Source: Cryomorphaceae bacterium
GTDB taxonomy: Bacteria; Bacteroidota; Bacteroidia; Flavobacteriales; Schleiferiaceae
Assembly: GCA_003566715.1 (NCBI GenBank)
Contig: PXCF01000135.1
Coordinates: forward strand, 1 to 64,000
Direction of reading: 5' to 3'
Length of the DNA stretch: 64,000 nt
Positions 9,652-18,913 of this stretch are shown here, in pieces (positions within the stretch are counted from its first letter, which is position 1; each line of letters starts with the position of its first letter). The translations under genes and the position numbers were made by a program. Under the pieces are notes generated by a model that did no database searches, was not told the origin of the DNA, and saw only the letters and a list, made by a program, of their open reading frames with translations.

Positions 9652-10329
9652 TTAGTTTTCTTCGATTAATTTTCTGTTATAAGAACGCTGCACCCAAATA
9701 ATAAGGGCAACAGAAATAAGAGCCATAGGCGGCAACAACATCATTCCGTTATCGGAATAGAAACCACCATTGGACATATACCAAGATTCGGGGATCAATT
9801 GGATTCCCCAAAGTGTACCGGTTCCGAAGAACTCACGGAAAATGGAAACCAAGATAAGGATGACGCCATAACCGGCAGCATTACCTACACCATCAAGAAA
9901 TGATTTCCATACACCGTTACCCATCGCAAAGGCTTCGAAGCGCCCCATAATGATACAATTGGTAATGATTAGTCCTATGAAAACAGATAACTGCTTACTG
10001 ACATCAAATAAATAGGCTTTCAAAACCTGATCTACCAAAATAACCAGTGCGGCAATAACCGTAAGCATTACAATGATACGAACACGCTGAGGAATCATAT
10101 TTCGCAGCAGTGAAATGATGATGTTTCCGGCTGCCATTACGAATACAACACTCATTGCCATAACTACGGCGGGCTTGAGTTGTACGGTAATTGCCAGTGC
10201 CGAACAGATACCCAAAACCTGTACGGTGATTGGGTTATCATCATTCATGGGGTCACTTAAGAGCTTACGGTTTTTCTTGGAAAACAACGGCTCTTTGTCT
10301 TTGGTTTTATCTACAGTTTCTGTACTCAT
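9652..10329 (-). CDS. nqrD: Na+-translocating NADH-quinone reductase subunit D
   Basis: ITNCIIMGRFEAFAMGNGVWKSFLDGVGNAAGYG; operon context. Confidence 0.95.
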   Translation of the reverse strand: MSTETVDKTKDKEPLFSKKNRKLLSDPMNDDNPITVQVLGICSALAITVQLKPAVVMAMSVVFVMAAGNIIISLLRNMIPQRVRIIVMLTVIAALVILVDQVLKAYLFDVSKQLSVFIGLIITNCIIMGRFEAFAMGNGVWKSFLDGVGNAAGYGVILILVSIFREFFGTGTLWGIQLIPESWYMSNGGFYSDNGMMLLPPMALISVALIIWVQRSYNRKLIEEN

Positions 10330-10349
10330 AGTCGTTTGATTTTTATCAT

Positions 10350-11147
10350 TTATACAACTTCCTCTTCTGATTCACCGCTTTGAGGAATATCGATTTGATC
10401 ATCCTCGGTAGGGTCATCCACCTCGATTTCTTCAACAGGAAGCTCTTGGTCGTGTTTGCTTGAGCGAGCTTTGAGATAATCAACGTAGCCCGCTAAACAG
10501 TTTTTAAGCATATCGGTCACTCCATCAGAGGTAACCGTACCTCCGGAAATCCCGTCGACCTGGTGAGGCCCAGAGCCACCGCCTTTTTTCACTTCCACTG
10601 ATTTAAAGACACCTTCTTCGTTTAGAATGTTTTTATCTTGAAATTGGTTATAGAAAAACGACTGATTGATTTCTGCACCGAGACCAGGAGTTTCAGACTT
10701 GTGGTCAAAATTTGCTCCGTAAATGGTAGAAGCATCTTTTTTCAGTGAGATAAAACCCCATATTGGCCCCCATAGTCCGCCACCTCGCAAGGGAATGACA
10801 AAGAATGTTTCACCGTCTTTTTCAGCGACATAAAGAGGGTTTTTACGATCTTCCAAAGGCTTCTTTACTTCATCAGCCAGCACAATTTCTAAAGGGTGCA
10901 TCCCTTCTACAACTTGTCCGTTTTGAATCACAAGCTCTTCAACGATGAATTTGTTATAAGCCTCTTCAGATTCAGCTCTGGAAACGTCTATATTCACTGA
11001 CTTTAAAATATTTTGCCAGCTTTCTTGTCTTACATTTTCTGCTTGTCTGGGCTGAAGTGCTGTTGCTGCTAATGAAAGCAAGGCAGCGACCACGATTACC
11101 ATAACGGCTGAAAAAATGAACGTATATGAATTGCTATTGGTATCCAT
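10350..11147 (-). CDS. nqrC: Na+-translocating NADH-quinone reductase subunit C
   Basis: GGGLWGPIWGFISL, HKSETPGLGAEI, DGISGGTVTSDGV (flavin attachment region). Confidence 0.95.
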   Translation of the reverse strand: MDTNSNSYTFIFSAVMVIVVAALLSLAATALQPRQAENVRQESWQNILKSVNIDVSRAESEEAYNKFIVEELVIQNGQVVEGMHPLEIVLADEVKKPLEDRKNPLYVAEKDGETFFVIPLRGGGLWGPIWGFISLKKDASTIYGANFDHKSETPGLGAEINQSFFYNQFQDKNILNEEGVFKSVEVKKGGGSGPHQVDGISGGTVTSDGVTDMLKNCLAGYVDYLKARSSKHDQELPVEEIEVDDPTEDDQIDIPQSGESEEEVV

Positions 11148-11151
11148 TGGT

Positions 11152-12348
11152 TTAGGCTTTTACGGTTTGAAGTTCTGCGCGCTTCATACGGCGCTTAATA
11201 TTTCCTTGTACAACGTAGTGATCGATAAGCGGTGCAAACACATTCATCAATAGAATGGCCAACATAATACCTTCTGGATAGGCTGGGTTGAATACGCGAA
11301 TCATGATGGCAAAGAAGCCGACCAAGAAACCATAAATCCACTTACCCCTAGGGGTTTGTGAGGCAGATACCGGATCGGTTGCCATAAATACAATCCCAAA
11401 AGCAAAACCGCCCATAATCATTTGTTGCCAGGCAGGTACAGCCATAAAGGCTTGCTGCTCGGGTGAAATTGCGTATTCGGCGAATAGATTAAAAATACCT
11501 CCCATAGCAAGAGCCCCAAGAACGCCTGACAGCATAATTTGCCAAGATCCGATGCCTGCCAAGATTAAAATAAATGCTCCTAAGAGAATCATCACGACAG
11601 ACGTTTCACCAACACTACCAGGAATGAACCCGAGGAACATGTCCATGGCGCTATATTGTGTGGTTCCTGAAGTAGCTAAATCACCCAAAACGGTGGCGCC
11701 GGAAAATCCATCTACGACAGACTGACCCTCAGCGGTTGAGGTATTAATCCACACTTTATCTCCCGACATATAGGTAGGATATGCAAAAAACGCAAAGACA
11801 CGAGCCGTAAGGGCCGGGTTGAGAATGTTCATTCCTGTACCTCCGAAAACTTCCTTACCTATTACCACGGCAAATACCACTGAGATGGCCAACATCCACA
11901 AAGGTAAATCAACCGGCATAATCAAAGGAATAAGCATACCGGTTACCAAATAACCTTCGTTGATTTGGTGACCTTTGTAAATACAAAAAGCAAACTCAAT
12001 GGCCAATCCTACTCCATAAGATATAACGACCATTGGAATAACCTTAATGGCACCAAAGAGGATATTGTCGATAAAAGACATCTCATTGGCTAATCCAAGC
12101 GCTAAATAATGCTGATAACCTACGTTCCACATACCAAAGATAAGCGCCGGAATAAGGGCAACAATCACGGTAAACATGGTACGCTTTAAGTCGATTCCGT
12201 CGCGAATGTGTGCACCGGTATGTGCTGTATGCCCGGGAACCATAGCAAAGGTTTTGAAACCGTCAAAAAGTGGCCAAAGTTTTTCAAACTTAGCGCCTTT
12301 TTCAAAATTTGGTTCAACCTTGTCAATAATGCTGTGTAAAAACTTCAT
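11152..12348 (-). CDS. nqrB: Na+-translocating NADH-quinone reductase subunit B
   Basis: NPALTARVFAFFAYP, DGFSGATVLGDLAT (FMN site), ATDPVSASQTPRGKWIYG. Confidence 0.96.
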   Translation of the reverse strand: MKFLHSIIDKVEPNFEKGAKFEKLWPLFDGFKTFAMVPGHTAHTGAHIRDGIDLKRTMFTVIVALIPALIFGMWNVGYQHYLALGLANEMSFIDNILFGAIKVIPMVVISYGVGLAIEFAFCIYKGHQINEGYLVTGMLIPLIMPVDLPLWMLAISVVFAVVIGKEVFGGTGMNILNPALTARVFAFFAYPTYMSGDKVWINTSTAEGQSVVDGFSGATVLGDLATSGTTQYSAMDMFLGFIPGSVGETSVVMILLGAFILILAGIGSWQIMLSGVLGALAMGGIFNLFAEYAISPEQQAFMAVPAWQQMIMGGFAFGIVFMATDPVSASQTPRGKWIYGFLVGFFAIMIRVFNPAYPEGIMLAILLMNVFAPLIDHYVVQGNIKRRMKRAELQTVKA

Positions 12349-12382
12349 AGTGCAATCAATTTATCTTCATTGTTATAACAAA

Positions 12383-13738
12383 CTACCCCAATTCTTGTTT
12401 GGCCAAATCCAAGCCCTTGCGCAAGGTTTCTTGCACTGGAATTTTGGATGTACAAACAACTTCACAGAGCGCCATATCCTCTTCTATCAACTCGTAGATA
12501 CCGAGTTTTTCCATCTGCTCTATGTCTTCAATCATTATAGACTTCAGCAACTGAACAGGGTAAATATCAAAAGGAAACACCCTTTCGTATTCTCCGGTTA
12601 CAACAAAGGCTCTTTCTTCTCCGTGCATACTGGTATCCAAATTGAGTGTTTTCTTAGGAAATACCCAAGTAAAGAGTGACCTGGAAATTGAAAATTTGTT
12701 GCCTCCCGGCTTAATCCATCCAAATATTTCGGGTTCATTTCCTTCCTCCAATACCGTAATTTCCTCGTCATAAAAACCTAAAAAGCCTTCATGAGATATT
12801 TTTGAACCAGTTAACACATCACCACTAATATATCGGTTGTTGTTACCCTCTACTTGTCCGTCGACGTAAGGGGTGATTTGTGCACCAATCAACATTTTAT
12901 AGTATCGCGGATTTTTAACCTTTGGTCCGGTCAAAGCAACAACTCTGGTAGGGTCGTATTTCCCTTCCTTGAAAAGTCTCCCTATGATGATGACATCCTG
13001 CGGATTTAAGTACCAAACTTTATCCGAGTTTTTGAGGATGGGATCAATTTGATGAATATGAACCCCTACGTTGCCTGCCGGGTGTGGTCCACTAACTTTG
13101 TGAATCTCAACACCCTTGGTTTTTTTGAAAACGTCTGATGGTGTGCTCATTCCCGTAACGGTCAAATGCACTTTCCCGTCGGTTAGCTTTTTCAAAGCTT
13201 CAATACCGGTATGAAAATTCTCCTCTTGTCCGTGTACCACAAAATCTTGATCCGCAGACAAAGGAGCTGTATTGATACAAGAAATAAATATTGACTTAGG
13301 TGTGTCGTCGGGCGAAGCGATTGTCCCGTAAGGACGCTGACGCAAGAAAGGCCAGCATCCACTGTCAAGTAAACGCTTTACAATGGCCTCTCTAGCCATC
13401 TCCACTGGCGATTCTACCGGAAACTCGCGGTAACTTGTGTTGCTGTCTGCAAGAATCTTAACCGCCAACATTTTGCGTTTGTCGCCACGCTCAATTTCCA
13501 CGACTTCTCCACTTACGGGACTCACCCATTGGATTCGGTTGTCATCCTTTGAATAAATCAGTGGGTCACCGGCTTTCACCTCTACACCTTCTTTCACGTG
13601 TAACTTGGGGAACAAACCAACGAAATCTGTAGGCTTAACAGCAAATACTTTGGGCTGATCGGCATTGCCAATCAACTGCTCTGCTTTTCCCTTTAACGGG
13701 ATGTTGACACCCTTAGTAATCTTTAGGTCTTTTGACAT
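12383..13738 (-). CDS. nqrA: Na+-translocating NADH-quinone reductase subunit A
   Basis: ITKGVNIPLKGKAEQ, PKLHVKEGVEVKAGDPL, HPAGNVGVHIHQIDP; first gene of operon. Confidence 0.96.
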   Translation of the reverse strand: MSKDLKITKGVNIPLKGKAEQLIGNADQPKVFAVKPTDFVGLFPKLHVKEGVEVKAGDPLIYSKDDNRIQWVSPVSGEVVEIERGDKRKMLAVKILADSNTSYREFPVESPVEMAREAIVKRLLDSGCWPFLRQRPYGTIASPDDTPKSIFISCINTAPLSADQDFVVHGQEENFHTGIEALKKLTDGKVHLTVTGMSTPSDVFKKTKGVEIHKVSGPHPAGNVGVHIHQIDPILKNSDKVWYLNPQDVIIIGRLFKEGKYDPTRVVALTGPKVKNPRYYKMLIGAQITPYVDGQVEGNNNRYISGDVLTGSKISHEGFLGFYDEEITVLEEGNEPEIFGWIKPGGNKFSISRSLFTWVFPKKTLNLDTSMHGEERAFVVTGEYERVFPFDIYPVQLLKSIMIEDIEQMEKLGIYELIEEDMALCEVVCTSKIPVQETLRKGLDLAKQELG

Positions 13739-13761
13739 AGGGACTATTTATTTTTGGTGGA

Positions 13762-13799
13762 CAAAATTAGTGACCAGAAATAATATTGATGGTCAATAT
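13762..13799 (-). promoter_or_regulatory. Putative nqrA promoter -7 box (TAATTTTG, 13769..13762) with palindrome ATATTGA-TGG-TCAATAT (13783..13799) upstream
   Basis: Bacteroidota TAnnTTTG consensus match, with a perfect 7-3-7 inverted repeat near the expected -33 region. Confidence 0.5.
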
Positions 13800-13964
13800 A
13801 TCTATTTAGAACTGTTAAAAACTACCAAAAACAAATCACGTTAAATTATTAAAAACAAACAAATTACAACATCAGGATTTAGGCATGAACCCATTAAAAG
13901 AATTAAAAAAATTATTCAGTCCTAATTTTCAGTGCTTTATTGAAAATTAAATAGATTTGTCATG

Positions 13965-13972
13965 TATATTTG
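13965..13972 (+). promoter_or_regulatory. Putative -7 box TATATTTG for lipoprotein gene at 14002
   Basis: Exact TAnnTTTG match; TTG 22 nt upstream (13940..13942). Confidence 0.6.
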
Positions 13973-14001
13973 CGGTATTACTAACATTTTAATACATTAA
14001 C

Positions 14002-14496
14002 ATGAAGAGATTTTCTGCTTTTTTGATGATTTTTAGCGCGCTTACTTTTTCCGCTTGTAGCGATGATGACGATGGTGATAATGGGAACGGGAACGGTGGC
14101 GACCTATCCGTAGGCACTTTTGAAGCAACCGTAAGCGGTGACATTAACGAAGACATCAATGGAATTGCCTACTACGAAACGGTAGACGGCGAAGTTGCCA
14201 TCACTCTGTTTGTGTCTTTTACCGAATGGCCATTTATCACCTTTTTATTCAACCCTCCGGTGGAAGAAGGTATTTACACTGCCATCGGGACAGCTACTGG
14301 ACAGGAAGATGATGAAACAAATGCGAGTGCGAGCAATGGCAATTTTCTTTTCTTTGGCAATGGCGGGTCGGTCACCATCACCAATGTTGCATCCGAACAA
14401 ATAGACGGCGAATTTACCGTCAATTTTGAATACTCTGATGGCACAGAAGAGGTCAATATTGTTATTGACGGTAGTTTTTCTGCCGAAAAAGACTGA
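14002..14496 (+). CDS. Small lipoprotein, 164 aa
   Basis: Lipobox SALTFSACSDDDDGD; preceded by a promoter-like box. Confidence 0.8.
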   Translation: MKRFSAFLMIFSALTFSACSDDDDGDNGNGNGGDLSVGTFEATVSGDINEDINGIAYYETVDGEVAITLFVSFTEWPFITFLFNPPVEEGIYTAIGTATGQEDDETNASASNGNFLFFGNGGSVTITNVASEQIDGEFTVNFEYSDGTEEVNIVIDGSFSAEKD

Positions 14497-14528
14497 TTGG
14501 GGACTTTTCTGAAAAAAATTCAATCACT

Positions 14529-14565
14529 AAAAAAGGGGCGGAAGTTTTATTCCGCCCCTTTTTTA
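14529..14565. terminator. Bidirectional Rho-independent terminator
   Basis: AAAAAAGGGGCGGAA-GTTTTA-TTCCGCCCCTTTTTT between convergent genes. Confidence 0.9.
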
Positions 14566-15504
14566 TTCCTTTCGCTTTGGCGATAAAACAACCCCTTCAT
14601 TGGTTAGTAATTTTTCAGGCACATTGTTTTGCACCACACGTTTTAATGCACTGATGAGGTGCGTTTTTAAATGACCGTGCTTAAATATCATACCTATCTC
14701 TCTAACCGGCCTGGGTTCAGCCAATGGTTTTGTCCACTTTTTGTCGCTCTCATTTAATTCCATTACCGCTAAATAAGGAAGTAATGTCATACCATATCCA
14801 TGCTTTACCAACCTTATTAAAGTTTCAAAACTCCCACTTTCTAAAGAAAGGTTGTTATGAATAATATCTTCTTCATAATGACACATATTAAGTACTGAGT
14901 TTCTAAAGCAATGACCTTCTGACAACAACAAAAGATCTTTGGGGTTAAGTTCTGAGTTGAGTATGAATGCGTCTTTCGACAAGCGATGTGAAGGGTGAAC
15001 AAAGGCAATAAATGGTTCGTAGTACAGCGGTTCTTCGTCCATTCCCAACTCACCTAAAGGTGTGGCCAATATTGCCACATCTATTTCTTCATCTCGAAGT
15101 TTTCGCAAGAGCTCATCAGTGGTTGATTCTTCAAACAAACACTTCACATCCGGGTACAAGGCTTGAAATGGCTTGATGATTCGATGGAGTAAATAAGGAC
15201 TTATCGTTGGTATAACACCAATTTTAAATACTCCCTGAAAAGCACCTTTGGTAGATTCCACAAAATCATCCATTTTTTTCACTTCTCTGAGAATAATACG
15301 CGCTTGAGCAACCACCCACTCGCCTGTTTTGGTGGGTAATATTGGCTTATGCGTCCGATCAAATAATCGAACATTCCACGCTTCTTCTAATTTATTTATT
15401 TGCATACTCAACGTCGGCTGTGTAACCTTGCAGTGCTTGGCTGCTTTGCCAAAGTGTCTAAAGTCATCAACAGCGATGATGTATTCTAATTGTGTAATCG
15501 TCAT
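14563..15504 (-). CDS. LysR-family regulator, OxyR-like
   Basis: MTITQLEYIIAVDDFRHFGKAAKHCKVTQPTLSMQINKLEE; LLLSEGHCFRNSVLNMC resembles the OxyR redox-Cys region. Confidence 0.88.
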   Translation of the reverse strand: MTITQLEYIIAVDDFRHFGKAAKHCKVTQPTLSMQINKLEEAWNVRLFDRTHKPILPTKTGEWVVAQARIILREVKKMDDFVESTKGAFQGVFKIGVIPTISPYLLHRIIKPFQALYPDVKCLFEESTTDELLRKLRDEEIDVAILATPLGELGMDEEPLYYEPFIAFVHPSHRLSKDAFILNSELNPKDLLLLSEGHCFRNSVLNMCHYEEDIIHNNLSLESGSFETLIRLVKHGYGMTLLPYLAVMELNESDKKWTKPLAEPRPVREIGMIFKHGHLKTHLISALKRVVQNNVPEKLLTNEGVVLSPKRKE

Positions 15505-15663
15505 AGATGCGTATTAAAATATGATTCCACGTAGTGGCGAAGCCACTATGCATTGAGGAGAGGTTATTGGCAATCGTTCATTTGCGAATGCTGAACTTGG
15601 TATACAAGTGTCGATCAAGGGTCAAAAGTATCACAATATTGGCAAATAAAATAAACATCAACG

Positions 15664-15671
15664 TACCTTTG
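15664..15671 (+). promoter_or_regulatory. Putative -7 box TACCTTTG for NUDIX gene
   Basis: TAnnTTTG match; TTG at 15639 with 22-nt spacer. Confidence 0.55.
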
Positions 15672-15690
15672 TCATGTTTAAAATAGTTTT

Positions 15691-16323
15691 ATGGTAAAAG
15701 AGGAAATATCCTTTTGGAAAAATCAATTAGAACAACCTTTACCGGGTGATGCTGCACACCGAAAGTTCTCTCCGCCAAAGCGATTGGTTCCCGATGAGCA
15801 AACACTAAAAACTCTAGCCCCCAAAGAAGCAGCAGTCCTGATAATGTTATTTAAGGATCAGAAGAACAACACAAACACGCTTTTGATGGAGCGGGTAGCA
15901 TACAATGGTGTACACAGTAAGCAGATTAGTTTTCCCGGTGGAAAAAAGGAAGAAACCGACGCCGACTTTTTCCAAACCGCCAAACGTGAAGCACAGGAAG
16001 AAGTTGCTGCCAATCCCAACAGTATTGAGTTTTTGGGATCTTTAAGTCCCTTGTATATTCCACCCAGCAATTTTTTGGTCTACCCTTTCGTGGGATGGTA
16101 TCACGAACCCCCCAATTTTATAGGGAGTCCGGCCGAGGTTTCAAAACTAATTACCGTTGAATTGGCATCCCTTCGCAATCCGGATAATGTCACTTACAAA
16201 CACATTACGGTAAAAGACCAGTTACTGAAATGCCCTGCCTATTACGTTAAGTCTCGCTTGGTGTGGGGCGCAACGGCGATGATCATAAGCGAGCTCTTGG
16301 AAATAGGGTCTATCAACAAATAG
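15691..16323 (+). CDS. NUDIX hydrolase (CoA pyrophosphatase-like)
   Basis: ISFPGGKKEETDADFFQTAKREAQEEVA is a NUDIX box. Confidence 0.92.
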   Translation: MVKEEISFWKNQLEQPLPGDAAHRKFSPPKRLVPDEQTLKTLAPKEAAVLIMLFKDQKNNTNTLLMERVAYNGVHSKQISFPGGKKEETDADFFQTAKREAQEEVAANPNSIEFLGSLSPLYIPPSNFLVYPFVGWYHEPPNFIGSPAEVSKLITVELASLRNPDNVTYKHITVKDQLLKCPAYYVKSRLVWGATAMIISELLEIGSINK

Positions 16324-16357
16324 ATAGAAATTACGTGACATGTATTACTTTTGCGCC

Positions 16358-17110
16358 ATGCGTCTACCGTTTAAAACCCACGATGCGTTTGGCAACAGTT
16401 TGCTTATCAAGCGCTTCATCATCTTTTATTTTGGACTGATTACCTGGTATCGTTTTAATTGGGTAAATAAAACGTCTATTGAAGGTGCTGAAAAACTGAA
16501 GCATTTACCCAAGCAAAGCGTTTTGTTTGTCAGCAATCACCAAACATACTTTGCCGATGTTGCCTGTATGTACCACGTATTTGGTTGCGCCAAATGGGGA
16601 ATATTTAACCGCATTAATTTTATTTGGTTTTTACTCAACCCTCCACTCAATGTTTATTTTATTGCCGCTCAAGAAACTATGAAATCCGGCTTACTGCCAA
16701 AGCTTTTTGCATATGTGGGAAGTGTATCCATCAAACGAAGTTGGCGAGAGGCAGGGAAAGAAATTAATCGGGGTGTTGATCCTCGAGACATTCGAAAAAT
16801 TGAAACGGCTCTCAACTCCGGTTGGGTCATTACTTTTCCGCAGGGAACAACCAGACCTTACGCTATTGGGCGACGAGGAACCGCACAATTAATAAGAAAC
16901 AACAACCCGATTGTTATTCCGGTGGTCGTAGACGGGTTTAGAAGAGCCTTCGACCGCAAAGGGTTGTTGGTGAAAAAACGCGGCGTGGAACTGAGTATGA
17001 AGTTTAAAGATCCGTTGGATTACTCGAAAGAAGACTCTCCTCAAGTCATCCTTGAAAAAATAATGGAAGCCATCGAGCAGGTTCCCGCCAATAAAAATAA
17101 CGATAACTAA
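16358..17110 (+). CDS. plsC: 1-acyl-sn-glycerol-3-phosphate acyltransferase
   Basis: VSNHQTYFADV (HX4D-type), FPQGTTRP motif; start likely 16358 (ORF opens 16340). Confidence 0.85.
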   Translation: MRLPFKTHDAFGNSLLIKRFIIFYFGLITWYRFNWVNKTSIEGAEKLKHLPKQSVLFVSNHQTYFADVACMYHVFGCAKWGIFNRINFIWFLLNPPLNVYFIAAQETMKSGLLPKLFAYVGSVSIKRSWREAGKEINRGVDPRDIRKIETALNSGWVITFPQGTTRPYAIGRRGTAQLIRNNNPIVIPVVVDGFRRAFDRKGLLVKKRGVELSMKFKDPLDYSKEDSPQVILEKIMEAIEQVPANKNNDN

Positions 17111-17170
17111 TAGAATGCTGCTTACACGCAATTGTAATAAATGTTACGACAATTCTCGGACATTGTTTCG

Positions 17171-17178
17171 TATATTTG
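17171..17178 (+). promoter_or_regulatory. Putative -7 box TATATTTG for the MbnP-like gene pair
   Basis: Exact TAnnTTTG match about 70 nt upstream of ATG. Confidence 0.5.
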
Positions 17179-17244
17179 TACTATGATTGCAACGTTATAA
17201 CATTTGTTTCTAAAAATGTTTAAGAACTAATTCATCATCAACCC

Positions 17245-18069
17245 ATGACAATAAAACAAATTTTCGGCTGGAGCTTTTTGACAACATTACTTTTGTCAAC
17301 CGTTGCTTGTATGCAAGACGATATTTCTGACCGCATCAATACAGGTGATGCCAACGATAGAGATAAACGCAATGTGATCGTTAGATACAATGCCTATATC
17401 GAAGATCAAGTAATCAATAGAGACACGCTTTACACCAACATCTTTGGTGAAGGTTTCAGACTCGAAGAGGTAGAGTTTATGCTCACCAACTTTCGCTATA
17501 TTTCACAAAACGAAGAAGACACCATTTGGATGGATTTAGAAAACCACGCGTTTTTTAATATCGACGAAAAGTCTACTAAAATCGGTAATCTTCCTCAAGG
17601 CAGTTACAACGGGAGAATCTTTTTTGATATTGGTGTAAACGATAGTCTACACGCCATTTTAAAAGGTGACACCAACTCCATTTTCATGTCGGACTCGCTC
17701 TTTATTATCGATGAGCCGAGCTTTTTGGCCAATAACCTTCTTTGGAACATCGACACCATTGGCTACCTGATGTGTCGCATCAGAGGTCAGGTGTATGACA
17801 CCCTATTTGGTCACCCAGACACCACCACATCGTTCAGCATGCTGGTTGGCGGACCGGCGCACTTTATTGAAATGAGTGTTGAAGCGAACTTCAGCATCAA
17901 CGTGAGTTCGGAAATAGTCTACATTCTTGACTGGGATATTGATGAGGTGTTTAATATTTACCCGCTTCTCTCCTTCCCAGAGATGGGTTCGTCCTTGTTC
18001 AACGCCACACAATTTCAAACCTCAGGCATCATCAGAGATACCCTGGATGGATCATACTTTTTAAGATAA
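17245..18069 (+). CDS. MbnP-like lipoprotein (divergent)
   Basis: Lipoprotein signal TVACMQDD; VEFMLTNFRYIS...LPQGSYNGRIFFDIGVNDSLHA resembles the MbnP core pattern. Confidence 0.6.
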   Translation: MTIKQIFGWSFLTTLLLSTVACMQDDISDRINTGDANDRDKRNVIVRYNAYIEDQVINRDTLYTNIFGEGFRLEEVEFMLTNFRYISQNEEDTIWMDLENHAFFNIDEKSTKIGNLPQGSYNGRIFFDIGVNDSLHAILKGDTNSIFMSDSLFIIDEPSFLANNLLWNIDTIGYLMCRIRGQVYDTLFGHPDTTTSFSMLVGGPAHFIEMSVEANFSINVSSEIVYILDWDIDEVFNIYPLLSFPEMGSSLFNATQFQTSGIIRDTLDGSYFLR

Positions 18070-18081
18070 AAATCATCATTC

Positions 18082-18879
18082 ATGAAACGCTTTAAAATCA
18101 CCTTTCTTTTTTTATCCGTTGGCAGTTTGTTCCTTAGCAGCTGCTCCAGTGACGACGACGCTACTGTTGCGCCTGAAGCAAAGGGGACCGTGCTTTTCGA
18201 TATGAAACTTATTGCCGACAACAATGAAGTTAACAGAGCAGAATTATTCTCTATTGACCAAAGCTACGACTTTCGTATTTTAGAAACCCGCTTCTACGTA
18301 TCCAATGTAGAATTCAAAAACACTACTGGCGACTGGGTAAAAACTGATCCTAAAGTGTTGTTACTCGACATTAGAAACCAAGGGTCAGATGATTTCAAAA
18401 TTTCCGTCCCGGAAGGCGAATACGTAGAGATGCGTTACCTCATCGGACTTGATTCCGCTACCAACCGTTCTTTTCCTACGGACTTTCCACGTGAACACCC
18501 TCTGAGTGCTTTTCAAGCTACCCATTGGAATTGGAACCTTTTCTACCGATTTATAATTGTAGAAGCCCGCGCCAATACATTTGGCAACTTTGTGCCCGAT
18601 ACGGTAACCACCGCTTTTAATACCAATGTTAGTATACACCCCGGTACCGACGAAATGCTGGTTAAAAAAGAACAAACTTTTACCGAAACATTTTCTATAC
18701 AAAAAAACAGCAGTAAGAGACTGGTTTTTCATGTAAATACCAATGATTGGCTTTCTGGTCCTGGTGGAACATGGGATCCCATGACAGAAAATCAAGGGCA
18801 CGCTGAACCACACGATTTTGAACAAACGAAAAAGTTTGGTGCCAATTTTGGCGCGTCGGTCTCGGTGGTCGTAGAATAA
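18082..18879 (+). CDS. MbnP-like lipoprotein
   Basis: Lipobox LFLSSCSSDDD; TRFYVSNVEFKN, VPEGEYVEMRYLIGLDSATNRS, HPLSAFQATHWNWN. Confidence 0.72.
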   Translation: MKRFKITFLFLSVGSLFLSSCSSDDDATVAPEAKGTVLFDMKLIADNNEVNRAELFSIDQSYDFRILETRFYVSNVEFKNTTGDWVKTDPKVLLLDIRNQGSDDFKISVPEGEYVEMRYLIGLDSATNRSFPTDFPREHPLSAFQATHWNWNLFYRFIIVEARANTFGNFVPDTVTTAFNTNVSIHPGTDEMLVKKEQTFTETFSIQKNSSKRLVFHVNTNDWLSGPGGTWDPMTENQGHAEPHDFEQTKKFGANFGASVSVVVE

Positions 18880-18885
18880 TCATTG

Positions 18886-18913
18886 AAAAAGGTCTCGGAT
18901 GAGACCTTTTTTT
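18886..18913. terminator. Bidirectional terminator
   Basis: AAAAAGGTCTC-GGAT-GAGACCTTTTTTT between convergent genes. Confidence 0.88.

Noticed and set aside
12176-12679. Plus ORF of 167 aa spanning the nqrA/nqrB junction
   Set aside because: Antisense shadow of two confidently identified nqr genes.
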